Positions 54,410 to 63,496 of a DNA stretch of 64,000 bases are shown one piece after another. The number at the start of each line of letters is the position of its first letter. Positions within the stretch are counted from its first letter, which is position 1. The position numbers and the translations under genes were made by a program. The DNA is from Ruegeria aquimaris (GTDB lineage Bacteria; Pseudomonadota; Alphaproteobacteria; Rhodobacterales; Rhodobacteraceae): NCBI RefSeq assembly GCF_025751555.1, contig NZ_JAOWLB010000010.1:79037-143036 (forward strand), given 5' to 3'. A model generated the notes under the pieces. That model did not search any database. It was not told the DNA's origin and saw nothing but the letters and a program-made list of their open reading frames with translations.

Positions 54410-55633
54410 ATGATCTTCTGGATACTCGTCTCTCTGATGGCACTTGCGGTGGCGGGGCTGCTGGCGCTGGCCGCGCTCAGGGCGCGCAACACCGCCGAAC
54501 CGGCGGCGGCCTATGATCTGCGCGTCTATCGCGACCAGCTGGCGGGCGTGGACCGCGACCTTGCGCGCGGCGTGATCGACGCCGCCGATGCCGAGCGCAT
54601 CCGCACCGAGATCTCGCGCCGCATTCTGGCCGCCGATACCCAGATCCAGGCCGAGGCAAAGGACCCCGCACAGACCCGCCGGGGTGCGATGATCGTTGCG
54701 CTTTCATCGGCCCTTGTGATCGTTGCCGGATCGCTGTGGTTCTATTCCAGCCTCGGCGCGCCGGGCTATGGCGACCTGCCGCTGAAACTCCGGCTTGAAA
54801 TTGCCGAACAGAACCGGACCGACCGCCCGGCGCAGGGCGAGGCCGAGACCCGCATGCCCGCCCAGGCGCAGCCCCAGATCGAACCCGGATACGCGGATCT
54901 GCTGCAAAAGCTGCGCGAGACGGTGGCGCAGCGCCCGGACGACATCCAGGGCCATATGCTGCTGGCCCAGCACGAGGCCAATACCGGCAACCTGCGCGCC
55001 GCCTACGCGGCCAAGGCGCGGGTGATCGAGTTGCTGCAAGGCGACACCACGGCGGCCGACTACTCCGAACAGGCGGAACTGATGATCATGGCCGCCGGCG
55101 GCTATGTCTCGCCCGAGGCCGAGGCGGTTCTGCGCCAGGCGCTGCTGCGCGACCCGGAATACGGCCCCGCGCGCTATTACTGGGGTGTGATGCTGATCCA
55201 GGTCGGGCGCCCGGATCTTGCCTTTGAAATCTGGGCCCGCACGCTCGAAGCCGCCCCTGCCGATGCGTCCTGGGCCGAGGCGATCCGCACCCGGATCGGC
55301 GAGGTTGCCCTGCGCGCCGGGGTGGACTACACCCCGCCCCCCGTCGCCGCCCTGCCCGGCCCCAGCCAGGAGGACATGCAGGCGGCGTCCGAGATGGACC
55401 CCGATACCCGCAACGAGATGATCCGCGGCATGGTCGAGCGCCTGTCCGAGCGGCTGGCCACCGACGGCGGCACGCCGCAGGAATGGGCGCGCCTGATCGG
55501 CGCCCTCTCTGTGCTGGGCGAGACAGAGCGCGCAGGCGCGATCCTGACCGAAGCGCGCCAGGTCTATGCCGAAACCCCCGAGGCCTTGGCTCTGATCGAA
55601 TCCGCCGCTCAACAGGCGGGACTCGGTCAATGA
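54410..55633 (+). CDS. ccmI: Cytochrome c maturation protein CcmI
   Basis: The ATG at 54410 (GGAG upstream) gives 407 residues. Two N-terminal transmembrane segments (residues 1-22 and about 95-115) flank a leucine-zipper-like loop, and the periplasmic part has TPR helices. CcmI captures apocytochrome c for heme ligation. It is separated by 35 kb from ccmABCDG. Its stop overlaps ruvX by ATGA. Confidence 0.92.
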   Translation: MIFWILVSLMALAVAGLLALAALRARNTAEPAAAYDLRVYRDQLAGVDRDLARGVIDAADAERIRTEISRRILAADTQIQAEAKDPAQTRRGAMIVALSSALVIVAGSLWFYSSLGAPGYGDLPLKLRLEIAEQNRTDRPAQGEAETRMPAQAQPQIEPGYADLLQKLRETVAQRPDDIQGHMLLAQHEANTGNLRAAYAAKARVIELLQGDTTAADYSEQAELMIMAAGGYVSPEAEAVLRQALLRDPEYGPARYYWGVMLIQVGRPDLAFEIWARTLEAAPADASWAEAIRTRIGEVALRAGVDYTPPPVAALPGPSQEDMQAASEMDPDTRNEMIRGMVERLSERLATDGGTPQEWARLIGALSVLGETERAGAILTEARQVYAETPEALALIESAAQQAGLGQ

Positions 55634-56094
55634 TCTGCGACGAGATCCGGGATTTTGCCGCCGCTCTGCCCGCGTTTGGCGCACTGGCGGGGCTCGACCT
55701 TGGCGACCGCACCATCGGCGTCGCGGTTTCCGATACCATGCGCGGCGTCGCCTCGCCGCTGGAAACCATCCGCAGGCGCAAATTCTCGCTCGACGCGGCC
55801 GACCTGCTGACCATCGTCCAGAAGCGCCAGATCGCCGGTCTGGTGCTGGGCCTGCCGCGCAACATGGACGGCTCCGAGGGACCGCGCTGCCAATCCACCC
55901 GCGCCTTTGCCCGCAACCTCAGCCGCCTGACAGAGCTGCCGATCACCTTCTGGGACGAACGGCTCAGCACGGTTGCCGCCGAAAAAGCGCTGCTCGAGGC
56001 GGATACGACCAGAAAACGTCGCTCCGAGGTTATTGATCACGTCGCGGCGGGCTATATCTTGCAAGGCGCGCTGGATCGTTTGCGCAACCTCTAG
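55630..56094 (+). CDS. ruvX: Holliday junction resolvase-like / pre-16S rRNA nuclease RuvX (YqgF)
   Basis: The 154-residue RNase H-like protein has GLDLGDRTIGVAVSD, LGLPRNMDGSEG and FWDERLSTVAAEKALLE, with the catalytic Asp residues of the family. It processes the 5' end of 16S rRNA. The ATGA overlap with ccmI fixes the start at 55630. Confidence 0.95.
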   Translation: MICDEIRDFAAALPAFGALAGLDLGDRTIGVAVSDTMRGVASPLETIRRRKFSLDAADLLTIVQKRQIAGLVLGLPRNMDGSEGPRCQSTRAFARNLSRLTELPITFWDERLSTVAAEKALLEADTTRKRRSEVIDHVAAGYILQGALDRLRNL

Positions 56095-56105
56095 GAGCTT
56101 CGGCG

Positions 56106-56336
56106 ATGACCGACACGGTCTGGAAACGCAACGAAATCGACTCGCCCTGCATCCGCATCTGCGTGGTGCACCCGACCGAGCGGATCTGCACCGGCTGCTT
56201 TCGCACCATCGACGAGATCTCGCGCTGGTCACGCATGGAAAGCGACGAGCGCGCCCAGATCATGGCCGAACTGCCGGCCCGCGCCCCCAACCTGAGCAAG
56301 CGCAGAGGCGGCCGCGCCGCGCGGCTCAGAGGCTGA
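56106..56336 (+). CDS. DUF1289 small Cys-rich protein
   Basis: This 76-residue protein has SPCIRICVVHP...ICTGCFRTIDEI, with the Cys-x3-Cys and Cys-x2-Cys pattern of DUF1289, probably binding zinc or iron-sulfur. It ends in a basic tail KRRGGRAARLRG. It is 11 bases downstream of ruvX. Confidence 0.9.
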   Translation: MTDTVWKRNEIDSPCIRICVVHPTERICTGCFRTIDEISRWSRMESDERAQIMAELPARAPNLSKRRGGRAARLRG

Positions 56337-56407
56337 CGCCCCGTTTGGTCCTTTCTTCTGAAGGGCCAAGCTTCCGGCGGGAGCAGTTTCCGAAAAGACA
56401 AAGCTGG

Positions 56408-57193
56408 TCAGGTCGCACCGATCCAGGTGGGCACTCCACCGGGCATTAGGGGACGGAAATAGGCGATCATGCGACCGTCCGGCCCGGCAGTGGCGCCCTC
56501 TGCCCAAGGCGCGACCCCGTGCAGGCAATGACGGTGCAAGAGATAGGCCTCGCCCGGCCGCGCAGGCAGGGCGATTTGGGGGCAGGTTTCGAATACCTCG
56601 TGGCGTGCCGCCTGATAGGCCTCGGTCACGTCGACGCGCGGCCAGTCCTCGGGCGGATACCCTTCCATCGCGCGCGCCAGCGCGGGACCCAGGATAAGGT
56701 GACTACCCTCCCACAGGATCAGCGGCGCGGCCTCGGGCGGCGCCTCGCTCAGCGGCAGGCCCAGGATCCAGCCATGCGGCTCGTCCACATGGCGGCGCCG
56801 GTCGGGGCCTTCGGGTTTCAACCCATCCACATGCGCCGCCCCCCGGTTCAGGCGATAGCGAAAGGCCGCCTCGCCCTCGCGCCGGCGCGGGCGGGGGTAT
56901 CCCGGATAGGTGACCGAGACCTGACCACGATGCAGCGGCAGCATGCCCAGGTGACGGGTGATGAAGTCGATCGCCTGGCCCGCCAGCGCCGGACCGTCGC
57001 CCACCCGGCCCATCTCGTCATTGTCCAGCGCATCGACGCCGATGAACCATGTTCCCTCGCAATCGAGCCATTGCGAATGGACCGGATCGGTCACCGCATG
57101 CCGCGCGGCAGGCAGAACATGATTGACCCACCCGGCCAATACCGGGTCGAACGGAAACCGCAGCCAGCCCCGGCGCAGGAAATCCTCTACCAT
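56408..57193 (-). CDS. Phytanoyl-CoA dioxygenase-like Fe(II)/2OG protein
   Basis: The ATG at 57193 overlaps the TAG of the upstream TSUP gene in the sequence ATGGTAG. The 261-residue protein has His121-x-Asp123 in AAHVDGLKPE and a later histidine (RHCLHGVAPW), with Arg241 in GRMIAYFRP, fitting the HxD...H plus Arg facial triad of phytanoyl-CoA oxygenases. It presumably hydroxylates a small substrate with Fe(II) and 2-oxoglutarate. Confidence 0.8.
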   Translation of the reverse strand: MVEDFLRRGWLRFPFDPVLAGWVNHVLPAARHAVTDPVHSQWLDCEGTWFIGVDALDNDEMGRVGDGPALAGQAIDFITRHLGMLPLHRGQVSVTYPGYPRPRRREGEAAFRYRLNRGAAHVDGLKPEGPDRRRHVDEPHGWILGLPLSEAPPEAAPLILWEGSHLILGPALARAMEGYPPEDWPRVDVTEAYQAARHEVFETCPQIALPARPGEAYLLHRHCLHGVAPWAEGATAGPDGRMIAYFRPLMPGGVPTWIGAT

Positions 57194-58011
57194 CCCAGCG
57201 CCTTGCGCAGCATGTTGAGCGCCACCAGCGTCAGGAACACCGCGAAGATGCGTTTCAGCGGCTTGGGGTCCATCGCATGGGCCAGTTTCACCCCCCAGGG
57301 GGTGGTGATCAGGGTCATGCAGATGACCACACCGAAGGCCACCAGATTGACCGCCCCCACCGTCAGCGGCGGCCGCTGCGCCGGGTCGATCTGCAAGAGC
57401 AGGAAGCCCAGCACCGAAGGAACCGCGATGATCACGCCAAAGCCCGCGGCGGTGGCGACCGCGCGGTGAATGGGCGTGTTGTAAAGGCTCATCAGCGGCA
57501 CGCCAAAGCTGCCGCCGCCGATGCCCATCAGCACCGACAGAAAGCCCACCATGGGCGACAGGATCAACCGGCGCGGACCGACAGGCATCGCCTCGCCCAG
57601 CCGCCAATGGGCACGGCCCAGCCCCAGATAGGCGCCGATCACGATCCCCAGCACGCCAAACAGCGCCTGCAACGCGACCGAGCGCAGCGAGGCCGCGACC
57701 ATCACCCCCAGAACCGCACCCACCGCGATCCCCGGCCCCCAGCCACGCAGGATATCCCAGTCCACCGCGCCCTTCTTGTTATGGCCCAGGACCGAGCGCA
57801 GCGACGTCACGATGATGGTGGCCAGCGAGGTGGCCAGGCACATCTGCATCAACTGCGGCCCGCCATAGCCCAGCGTCTGGAAGGCGTAGAAGAAGGCCGG
57901 GACCAGCACGATACCGCCCCCCACACCCAGCAACCCCGCCAGCACCCCGGCAAAGGCGCCGATGACGATCAGCAGGGCCAGCATCTGCATCAGCAGCATC
58001 ATGTCGGGCAT
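57187..58011 (-). CDS. TauE/SafE (TSUP) family transporter
   Basis: The 274-residue membrane protein has GAFAGVLAGLLGVGGGIVLVPAFFY and the second repeat GFLSVLMGIGGGSFGVPLMSL, both TSUP hallmarks. It probably exports a sulfur-containing or organic anion. It overlaps the PhyH-like gene, suggesting coupled translation and perhaps a joint substrate. Confidence 0.9.
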   Translation of the reverse strand: MPDMMLLMQMLALLIVIGAFAGVLAGLLGVGGGIVLVPAFFYAFQTLGYGGPQLMQMCLATSLATIIVTSLRSVLGHNKKGAVDWDILRGWGPGIAVGAVLGVMVAASLRSVALQALFGVLGIVIGAYLGLGRAHWRLGEAMPVGPRRLILSPMVGFLSVLMGIGGGSFGVPLMSLYNTPIHRAVATAAGFGVIIAVPSVLGFLLLQIDPAQRPPLTVGAVNLVAFGVVICMTLITTPWGVKLAHAMDPKPLKRIFAVFLTLVALNMLRKALGW

Positions 58012-58195
58012 CGGTCAGTCTCCGCGCTTTGGTTCCGACAGGGGTACAACGCCGGCAAGACAAGGAAAAGCGGTCTTGTGGGGTCAGTCCCCGTGCGGGA
58101 CCCCATATGCAGTTCACTGTCGCGTCATCATCCGGCCACGGGAGTTCTGTGAGATGCCGAAGCCAACATTGAGCCCAGAGCTGCCAGATCACTTG

Positions 58196-58981
58196 CTAGA
58201 GTTCGATCAAAGAACCGGCACCAGGACGTTCGTAGCCAAACTCGGTTTGAAGGCGGGCCTGAATGTCGAATGAGACGCAGTGAACGGGAAAAAGATGTGG
58301 GATATTCTCCGTCTTGAACCACTCAATTGTTTCATTCACCGCAGGCTTTTCTGGATTGACCAGATGAAATCCGCCGATGACGGCGTACAAGTCCTGCCCT
58401 GTGACTTCCTTGGCATGGGTACAAATATTGCAGATACCACTGTGCGAGCATCCTGTGACCACTACCGCTCCGCGTTTAGTCCGAAAGGCCAAAGCAGTGT
58501 CGTCGTCCATCGGGTCTTCGTAGTAATATCCGCGCTCAAACGGTGTGACCCTGGGAATTTGGCCAAGGAAGAAAGCTCCCGGGGCAAACTCCAACGGCTC
58601 TTTTGCTTCAACAACCTGGAAATCGGCGCGGATCTTCTGCTCAATCTCTGCGTACTTGTGAGGGAGATGGCGATCAACCGGCTCGATGAATGGATCGAGG
58701 AGCGCAGTCATGACGCGCGGGTGCAGAACAAGCTTTTTCTTCTGTGTGAAGGAATGATACAGCAAGCCACGAGAATGGTCGCTGTGGAAGTGGGACAGGG
58801 CAATTACGCCCACTTTGTCCAGATCAATACCCGCAGTCTTGGCGTTTCGACGCCAAACATCGGACCAGCCCGTATCGAAGAGGATGTTCGTATCGCCGTA
58901 TTCAATCCATGCCGAAAATCCATATTCCGCAAGCCAGCAAAGATCGGACACGAGGTTCTCGTTTAACAGCCGGATCTTCAT
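58196..58981 (-). CDS. MBL-fold metallo-hydrolase, lower GC than neighbours
   Basis: The 261-residue product (ATG 58981; an alternative ATG at 58993 adds four residues; neither has a good ribosome-binding site) has HFHSDHS, the HxHxDH metal motif, and TGCSHSGICNICTHAKEV, as in the family of dihydropterin-ribofuranosyl-aminobenzene phosphate synthase-like enzymes. A late His in PHLFPVHCVS is a further ligand. Base composition here (58.2-59.1 kb) looks lower in GC than the flanks. The gene stands alone. Confidence 0.85.
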   Translation of the reverse strand: MKIRLLNENLVSDLCWLAEYGFSAWIEYGDTNILFDTGWSDVWRRNAKTAGIDLDKVGVIALSHFHSDHSRGLLYHSFTQKKKLVLHPRVMTALLDPFIEPVDRHLPHKYAEIEQKIRADFQVVEAKEPLEFAPGAFFLGQIPRVTPFERGYYYEDPMDDDTALAFRTKRGAVVVTGCSHSGICNICTHAKEVTGQDLYAVIGGFHLVNPEKPAVNETIEWFKTENIPHLFPVHCVSFDIQARLQTEFGYERPGAGSLIEL

Positions 58982-59194
58982 GTTGTTCACCATGCGAAAT
59001 TCAAGAATTGGAGAGCAGCATAGCCGAAAGCGGCTCAAAAACGAAGTCACTCGAACGTCAGGAAAGCTCGCTCATCCAGCCCTTTGATAAATGACCCCAA
59101 GATAGAGCCGCATCTCAATGTTAGGCCGGGGCGGTGTTGCGTCTCCAAAGTGCGAGCGACCGTAGGTGCGTTAGGCTCACATAAGTTGCCCAAC

Positions 59195-59223
59195 AAAAAG
59201 GGCGGGGTTCTCCCCGCCCTTTT
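59195..59223 (-). terminator. Rho-independent terminator of agcS, possibly bidirectional
   Basis: A perfect 8-bp stem (GGGCGGGG/CCCCGCCC) with loop TTCT or its complement has an A-run upstream and T-run downstream on the plus strand, and the same on the minus strand. It follows the agcS stop (59242) by about 20 bases. Confidence 0.9.
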
Positions 59224-59241
59224 CATCGAAACCTCAGCCAG

Positions 59242-60786
59242 TTAGCTGAACTTCTTGATCTCGCCCGACTTGAGCCGCGACAGATAGGAGTCGAGCTCGC
59301 GCTTGACGATCGGCATCAGCAGGTAGAGCGCGATGATGTTGACCACGGCCATGGCAAAGATCGCCGCATCCGAGAAGTCGATGACCGGGCCCAGGCTGGC
59401 CGACGCGCCGATCACCACGAAGATGCAGAAGATCACCTTGAACACCAGTTCCTTGGTCTGGCCTTCGCCGAACAGGAAGGTCCAGGCCTTGAGGCCGTAA
59501 TAGGACCAGCTGATCATGGTCGAGAAGGCAAACAGGATCACCGCGATGGCCAGGATGTACTTGAAGAACGGGAAGGCCGAGGAGAAGGCCGCCGAGGTCA
59601 GCGCCACGCCCTTGTTGCCGTCCACGGTCTGGATGGTGCTTGCGCCCTCGTCCAGCAGGTAGAGGCCGGTATTCGGATCGCTGACCAACTGACCGGTGAT
59701 GATGATCACCAGCGCGGTCATGGTGCAGATCACCACGGTATCGATGAACGGCTCCAGGAGCGACACGAAACCTTCGGTGATCGGTTCCTTGGTGCGCACC
59801 GCCGAGTGGGCGATGGCGGCCGAACCGACGCCCGCCTCGTTCGAAAACGCCGCCCGCTTGAAGCCCTGGATCAGCGCGCCGACCATGCCACCGGCAATGC
59901 CCAGCCCGGTAAAGGCACCGGCAAAGATCTGGCCGAAGGCCCAGCCGATCATGTCCGCGTTCATCGCGATGATCACCAGCGCGGTGGCCACATAGAGCAC
60001 GCCCATGAACGGCACGACCTTTTCGGTCACGCTGGCGATGGATTTCAGACCGCCGACGATGACCGCAAAGACGATACCGGCAAAGATCAGGCCGGTGATC
60101 CAGCCCGGGAACTCGCCCACCACATTGGTGATCTGCGCATGCGCCTGGTTGGCCTGGAACATGTTGCCGCCACCCAGGGCGCCGAGGATACAGAAGATCG
60201 AGAACAGGATGGCCATGAACTTGCCCGCCGGAATGCCACGCTCTTCGAACCCCTTGGTCATGTAATACATCGGGCCGCCCGAAACGGTACCGTCTGCATA
60301 TTCGTTGCGGTATTTCACACCCAGCGTACATTCGGTGAATTTCGACGCCATGCCCATCAGACCGGCAAGGATCATCCAGAAGGTCGCGCCCGGACCGCCG
60401 ATGCCCACTGCAACGGCCACACCGGCGATGTTGCCCAGACCCACGGTGCCCGACAGCGCGGTGGCCAGCGCCTGGAAATGGCTGACCTCGCCCGCGTCGT
60501 TCGGGTCGGAATAGTCGCCTTTGACCAGCGCGATCGAATGCGGGAAGGCCCGGAACTGGATGAACCCGAAATAGAGCGTGAACACCGTCGCGGCGATCAC
60601 CAGCCACATCACGATCCAGGGGAACGAAGTGCCGGGGAACGGGCTGAAGATGAAATTGACGAACCAACCGGTCGAACTGGCAAAGATCTGGTTGACCTTT
60701 TCATCGACGGATTGAGCCAGTGCCGGAACTGCGGACAGCATGGCAACCGGCGCGGCCAATGCCGCTGCTTTGGAGAGAGATGTCAT
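59242..60786 (-). CDS. agcS: Sodium:alanine symporter (AgcS family)
   Basis: This 514-residue inner-membrane protein has around eleven transmembrane helices and AgcS features: an N-terminal signal-like helix, GLGNIAGVAVAVGIGGPGATFW and KAAFSNEAGVGSAAIAHSAV. Members import alanine or glycine with Na+. It follows uspA by 23 bases, so both are likely transcribed together, divergent from an Lrp-family regulator. Confidence 0.93.
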   Translation of the reverse strand: MTSLSKAAALAAPVAMLSAVPALAQSVDEKVNQIFASSTGWFVNFIFSPFPGTSFPWIVMWLVIAATVFTLYFGFIQFRAFPHSIALVKGDYSDPNDAGEVSHFQALATALSGTVGLGNIAGVAVAVGIGGPGATFWMILAGLMGMASKFTECTLGVKYRNEYADGTVSGGPMYYMTKGFEERGIPAGKFMAILFSIFCILGALGGGNMFQANQAHAQITNVVGEFPGWITGLIFAGIVFAVIVGGLKSIASVTEKVVPFMGVLYVATALVIIAMNADMIGWAFGQIFAGAFTGLGIAGGMVGALIQGFKRAAFSNEAGVGSAAIAHSAVRTKEPITEGFVSLLEPFIDTVVICTMTALVIIITGQLVSDPNTGLYLLDEGASTIQTVDGNKGVALTSAAFSSAFPFFKYILAIAVILFAFSTMISWSYYGLKAWTFLFGEGQTKELVFKVIFCIFVVIGASASLGPVIDFSDAAIFAMAVVNIIALYLLMPIVKRELDSYLSRLKSGEIKKFS

Positions 60787-60809
60787 GTGTTACCTCGACT
60801 GTTGGAGAG

Positions 60810-61244
60810 TTACGGCACGATGGTGCAAGGAACCGGCGCACATTGCGCCAGGGTGCCCGCAACCGATCCAAAGACACGCGCGGCCAGGCCGCTTTCGCCC
60901 TTGCGCGCGACAAAGATCTGGGCGGCGCCGCTATCGGTCGCGATATCACAGATCGTATCGGCTACGTGACCATACCGGATCACTGTCTCGACGGTCACAC
61001 CCTGCCCTGCAAGCTGGCTTTTCAGCGGCGCCATCAGGTGGTTTTCCGCACGGGCCAGTTCCTCGCCACGGCGCTTGTGACGCTCTTCCAGCTCGGTTGG
61101 GGTCAGGAACGAATAGGGCGACCACTCCAGCACATGTGCAACGATCAGCGTGGCGCCAACAGCCGCCGCACGCTCCATCGCAAAGTCCAGTGCACGCCGG
61201 GATGCCGCGCTGCCGTCGTAACCGACGACGAATTTGGTTGTCAT
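60810..61244 (-). CDS. Universal stress protein UspA-family
   Basis: The 144-residue protein begins FVVGYDGSAASRRALDFA (the first beta strand and helix of UspA) and has a late ARKGESGLAARVFGSVAGTL segment holding the ATP-binding G-2X-G-9X-G-like glycines. It probably binds ATP. It is the first gene of the uspA-agcS pair, adjacent to the Lrp regulator. Confidence 0.92.
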   Translation of the reverse strand: MTTKFVVGYDGSAASRRALDFAMERAAAVGATLIVAHVLEWSPYSFLTPTELEERHKRRGEELARAENHLMAPLKSQLAGQGVTVETVIRYGHVADTICDIATDSGAAQIFVARKGESGLAARVFGSVAGTLAQCAPVPCTIVP

Positions 61245-61375
61245 GTCTTCCTCCCTGGGACTGCTGCGCGTCCTTCTGACGCACTTGTAAACTACACCAC
61301 AGACCAGGCGATTTGTTACGAAAATTCCTTGCCTGTGGGAAAGTTTTCGGAAATTATCCCAAAATTGGGGGCAAG
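61245..61375. promoter_or_regulatory. Divergent regulatory region between uspA and the Lrp-family regulator
   Basis: This 131-base region is relatively AT-rich and holds GAAA/TTTC-type half sites: GAAAATTCC near 61320, GGAAAGTTTTC and a TTCGGAAATTATCCC segment near 61340-61360. Lrp/AsnC proteins bind AT-rich degenerate dyads of this kind. It may serve both autoregulation and control of uspA-agcS. Confidence 0.4.
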
Positions 61376-61846
61376 ATGAGAAGTTTTCCGATGGATCAGC
61401 TGGACAAGAAGATTCTTTCCGTCTTGCAGCAGGACGGCCAGATCTCGATGGCGGCCCTGTCCGAACGGATCGGGCTGTCGTTATCGGCCTGCCACCGGCG
61501 GGTCAAGCTGATGGAGGCAGAGGGCATCATCCGCAACTATGCCGCCCAGATCGACCGCCAGACCGTGGGTCTGGAGGTGCAGGTATTCATCGAGGTGAAA
61601 CTGAACTCGCAGCGCCGCGAGGATCTGGAAGCCTTTGAAAAGGCGATCCTGTCAATGCCCGAGATTCTGGAATGCCACATGATCACCGGCGAGTTCGATT
61701 TCCTGATCCGGGTCTGCGTGCAGTCCCCCGCCGATTACGAGGCGCTTTATCGCAGTTCACTTTCGGCCATCCCGGCGGTGTCGCAGATGAAGACGCTGCT
61801 CAGCCTGTCGACGGTCAAGGAGTTTCGCGGCTATCACCTGCGCTGA
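61376..61846 (+). CDS. Lrp/AsnC-family transcription regulator
   Basis: The 156-residue product (ATG 61376 with GGGG upstream; an alternative ATG is at 61391) has the HTH DKKILSVLQQDGQISMAALS followed by GLSLSACHRRVKLMEAEGII, then an effector-binding RAM domain (EVQVFIEVKLNS; ILECHMITGEFDFLIRVCV). Such proteins sense amino acids. Its divergence from uspA-agcS suggests that it controls amino-acid import in response to alanine or a similar ligand. Confidence 0.92.
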   Translation: MRSFPMDQLDKKILSVLQQDGQISMAALSERIGLSLSACHRRVKLMEAEGIIRNYAAQIDRQTVGLEVQVFIEVKLNSQRREDLEAFEKAILSMPEILECHMITGEFDFLIRVCVQSPADYEALYRSSLSAIPAVSQMKTLLSLSTVKEFRGYHLR

Positions 61847-61854
61847 CTGCGGCG

Positions 61855-62271
61855 TTACCCGTCCCGTCCCGGGTCCGCCGGGTTGCTGGAGAACAGCGCG
61901 ATCTTGTTGCCCTGCGGGTCGCGCAGATAGCTCACATAGAAGTGCGGTCCATAAGCGGCGCGGAACCCCGGCTGCCCTTCGTCATGGCCGCCCGCCGCCA
62001 GGGCCGCGGCATGCAGCGCGCGCACCTGCGCCTGATTGCGCGCCTCAAAGGCGACCATGGCACCATTCCCGGCTGTGGCCGGGCCACCGTCAAAGGGCGG
62101 TTTGACGTAGAAATCCGGAAAGACGGGGACCTGTCCCGGCGCCACCGGCAGCGCATAGCTGAGGCCCTCGGGCCCCTCTTTCAGACCATAGCCCAGCGCC
62201 GGCAGAAAGGCCGAATAGAACCGTTTCGCGGCAGCAATGTCATCGGCCCCAACGGTGACGTAAGCAATCAT
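61855..62271 (-). CDS. VOC/glyoxalase-family protein
   Basis: The ATG at 62271 (GGGAGGG upstream) gives 138 residues. The protein has two beta-alpha-beta modules: VTVGADDIAAAKRFYSAFLPALGYG, and YGPHFYVSYLRDPQGNKIALF. These metal-dependent folds host isomerases, dioxygenases and resistance proteins; no activity can be predicted. Eight bases separate it from the convergent regulator. Confidence 0.9.
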   Translation of the reverse strand: MIAYVTVGADDIAAAKRFYSAFLPALGYGLKEGPEGLSYALPVAPGQVPVFPDFYVKPPFDGGPATAGNGAMVAFEARNQAQVRALHAAALAAGGHDEGQPGFRAAYGPHFYVSYLRDPQGNKIALFSSNPADPGRDG

Positions 62272-62302
62272 CTTACCCTCCCTTTTCCCAAGGTCGCGGT
62301 GT

Positions 62303-63286
62303 TTACCCTGCAACCTGTCCCAGCGCCGCCTCGACCAGCTCCGGCCCGGCACCGGGGCGCACCGCGCCTTCGGACAGCATCCGCCGCCAGCCGCGCGCGC
62401 CCGGACGCCCGGCAAACAGGCCCAGCATGTGCCGGGTCACCTGATGCAACCGCCCGCCAGAGGCCAGATGCGCCTCGATATAGGGCAGCATGGCGCGCGC
62501 CGCCGTCACCGGGTCGCTGGCCTCTCCGGTGCCATGGATCAGCGGATCGGCCTGGCACAGGATATCGGCGGGCTGGTGATAGGCCGCCCGCCCGATCATC
62601 ACCCCATCCAGCCCCGCCTCCAGATGCGCCCGCGCCGCCGCGAGCGTGTCGATACCGCCATTGAGCGAGATATGCAGTTCGGGAAACCGCGCCTTCATCC
62701 GGTGCACCAGATCGTAATCGAGCGGCGGGATGTCCCGGTTCTCCTTGGGGCTCAACCCCTGCAACCAGGCCTTGCGCGCATGGATGGTCACCCGCTGGCA
62801 CCCGGCCCCGGCGATCTGCTCCAGGAACTGCGGCAGCACGGTCTCGGGGTCCTGATCGTCGACCCCGATCCGGCATTTGACCGTCACCTCGACATCGACC
62901 GCCGCGCGCATGGCAGCCACGCACTCGGCCACCAGCCCGGGATGTTTCATCAGCACCGCGCCGAATGTCCCCGATTGCACCCGATCCGACGGGCAGCCAC
63001 AGTTGAGGTTGATCTCGTCATACCCCGCCTCCCCCCCCAGCCGCGCGGCCTGCGCCAGCTCCTCGGGGTCCGACCCGCCGAGTTGCAGGGCCACGGGATG
63101 CTCCTCGGGGCTGAACGCCAACAGATGCAGCGCCCCCCCGCGCACCAAAGCCGGCGCGGTCACCATCTCGGTGTAAAGCAGCGCTCTCCCACTCAGCAGC
63201 CTATGCAGATAGCGACAATGCCGGTCGGTCCAATCCATCATCGGGGCGACCGACAATCTTGCATTATATTTCAATGATTTAAACAC
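62303..63286 (-). CDS. dusA: tRNA-dihydrouridine synthase A
   Basis: DusA reduces U20/U20a of tRNAs to dihydrouridine using FMN and NADPH. The 327-residue product starts SVAPMMDWTDRHCR soon after the N-terminus; the catalytic Cys is in LNCGCPSDRVQSG; FMN-binding KCRIGVDDQ and the LNGGI segment follow. The start is uncertain: GTG 63286 has AGG ten bases upstream, but TTG 63307 is open too. The frame overlaps nothing else. Confidence 0.9.
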   Translation of the reverse strand: MFKSLKYNARLSVAPMMDWTDRHCRYLHRLLSGRALLYTEMVTAPALVRGGALHLLAFSPEEHPVALQLGGSDPEELAQAARLGGEAGYDEINLNCGCPSDRVQSGTFGAVLMKHPGLVAECVAAMRAAVDVEVTVKCRIGVDDQDPETVLPQFLEQIAGAGCQRVTIHARKAWLQGLSPKENRDIPPLDYDLVHRMKARFPELHISLNGGIDTLAAARAHLEAGLDGVMIGRAAYHQPADILCQADPLIHGTGEASDPVTAARAMLPYIEAHLASGGRLHQVTRHMLGLFAGRPGARGWRRMLSEGAVRPGAGPELVEAALGQVAG

Positions 63287-63496
63287 CGATAAAACACCTG
63301 TTTTCAACTAAAATTGCACACACTGTCCGTCGTCAGCGTTACCTTGCTGCCTGCGTCGCACCAACAGGCAAGCGAGCCGTTTGCGCGTAGAAACACGCTG
63401 TGATTTGAATGACAATCCAACCGAATTCCCCAAGCAGAAGGCCCTCCCTTCGATGTTGCCGCTGCAAGTAGCGCCGATCAAGCCTCTTGATCAGGC

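Noticed and set aside
58154..58273. A short plus-strand frame starting MPKPTLSPELPDHLLE near the MBL gene, considered as a transposase remnant.
   Set aside because: Most of it lies antisense to the MBL gene end, it has no recognisable transposase motif, and no inverted repeats were seen nearby.
63308..63496. Possible small gene in the gap between dusA and the old yellow enzyme.
   Set aside because: Only short frames of odd composition; no ribosome-binding site or family resemblance. I see nothing coding here.
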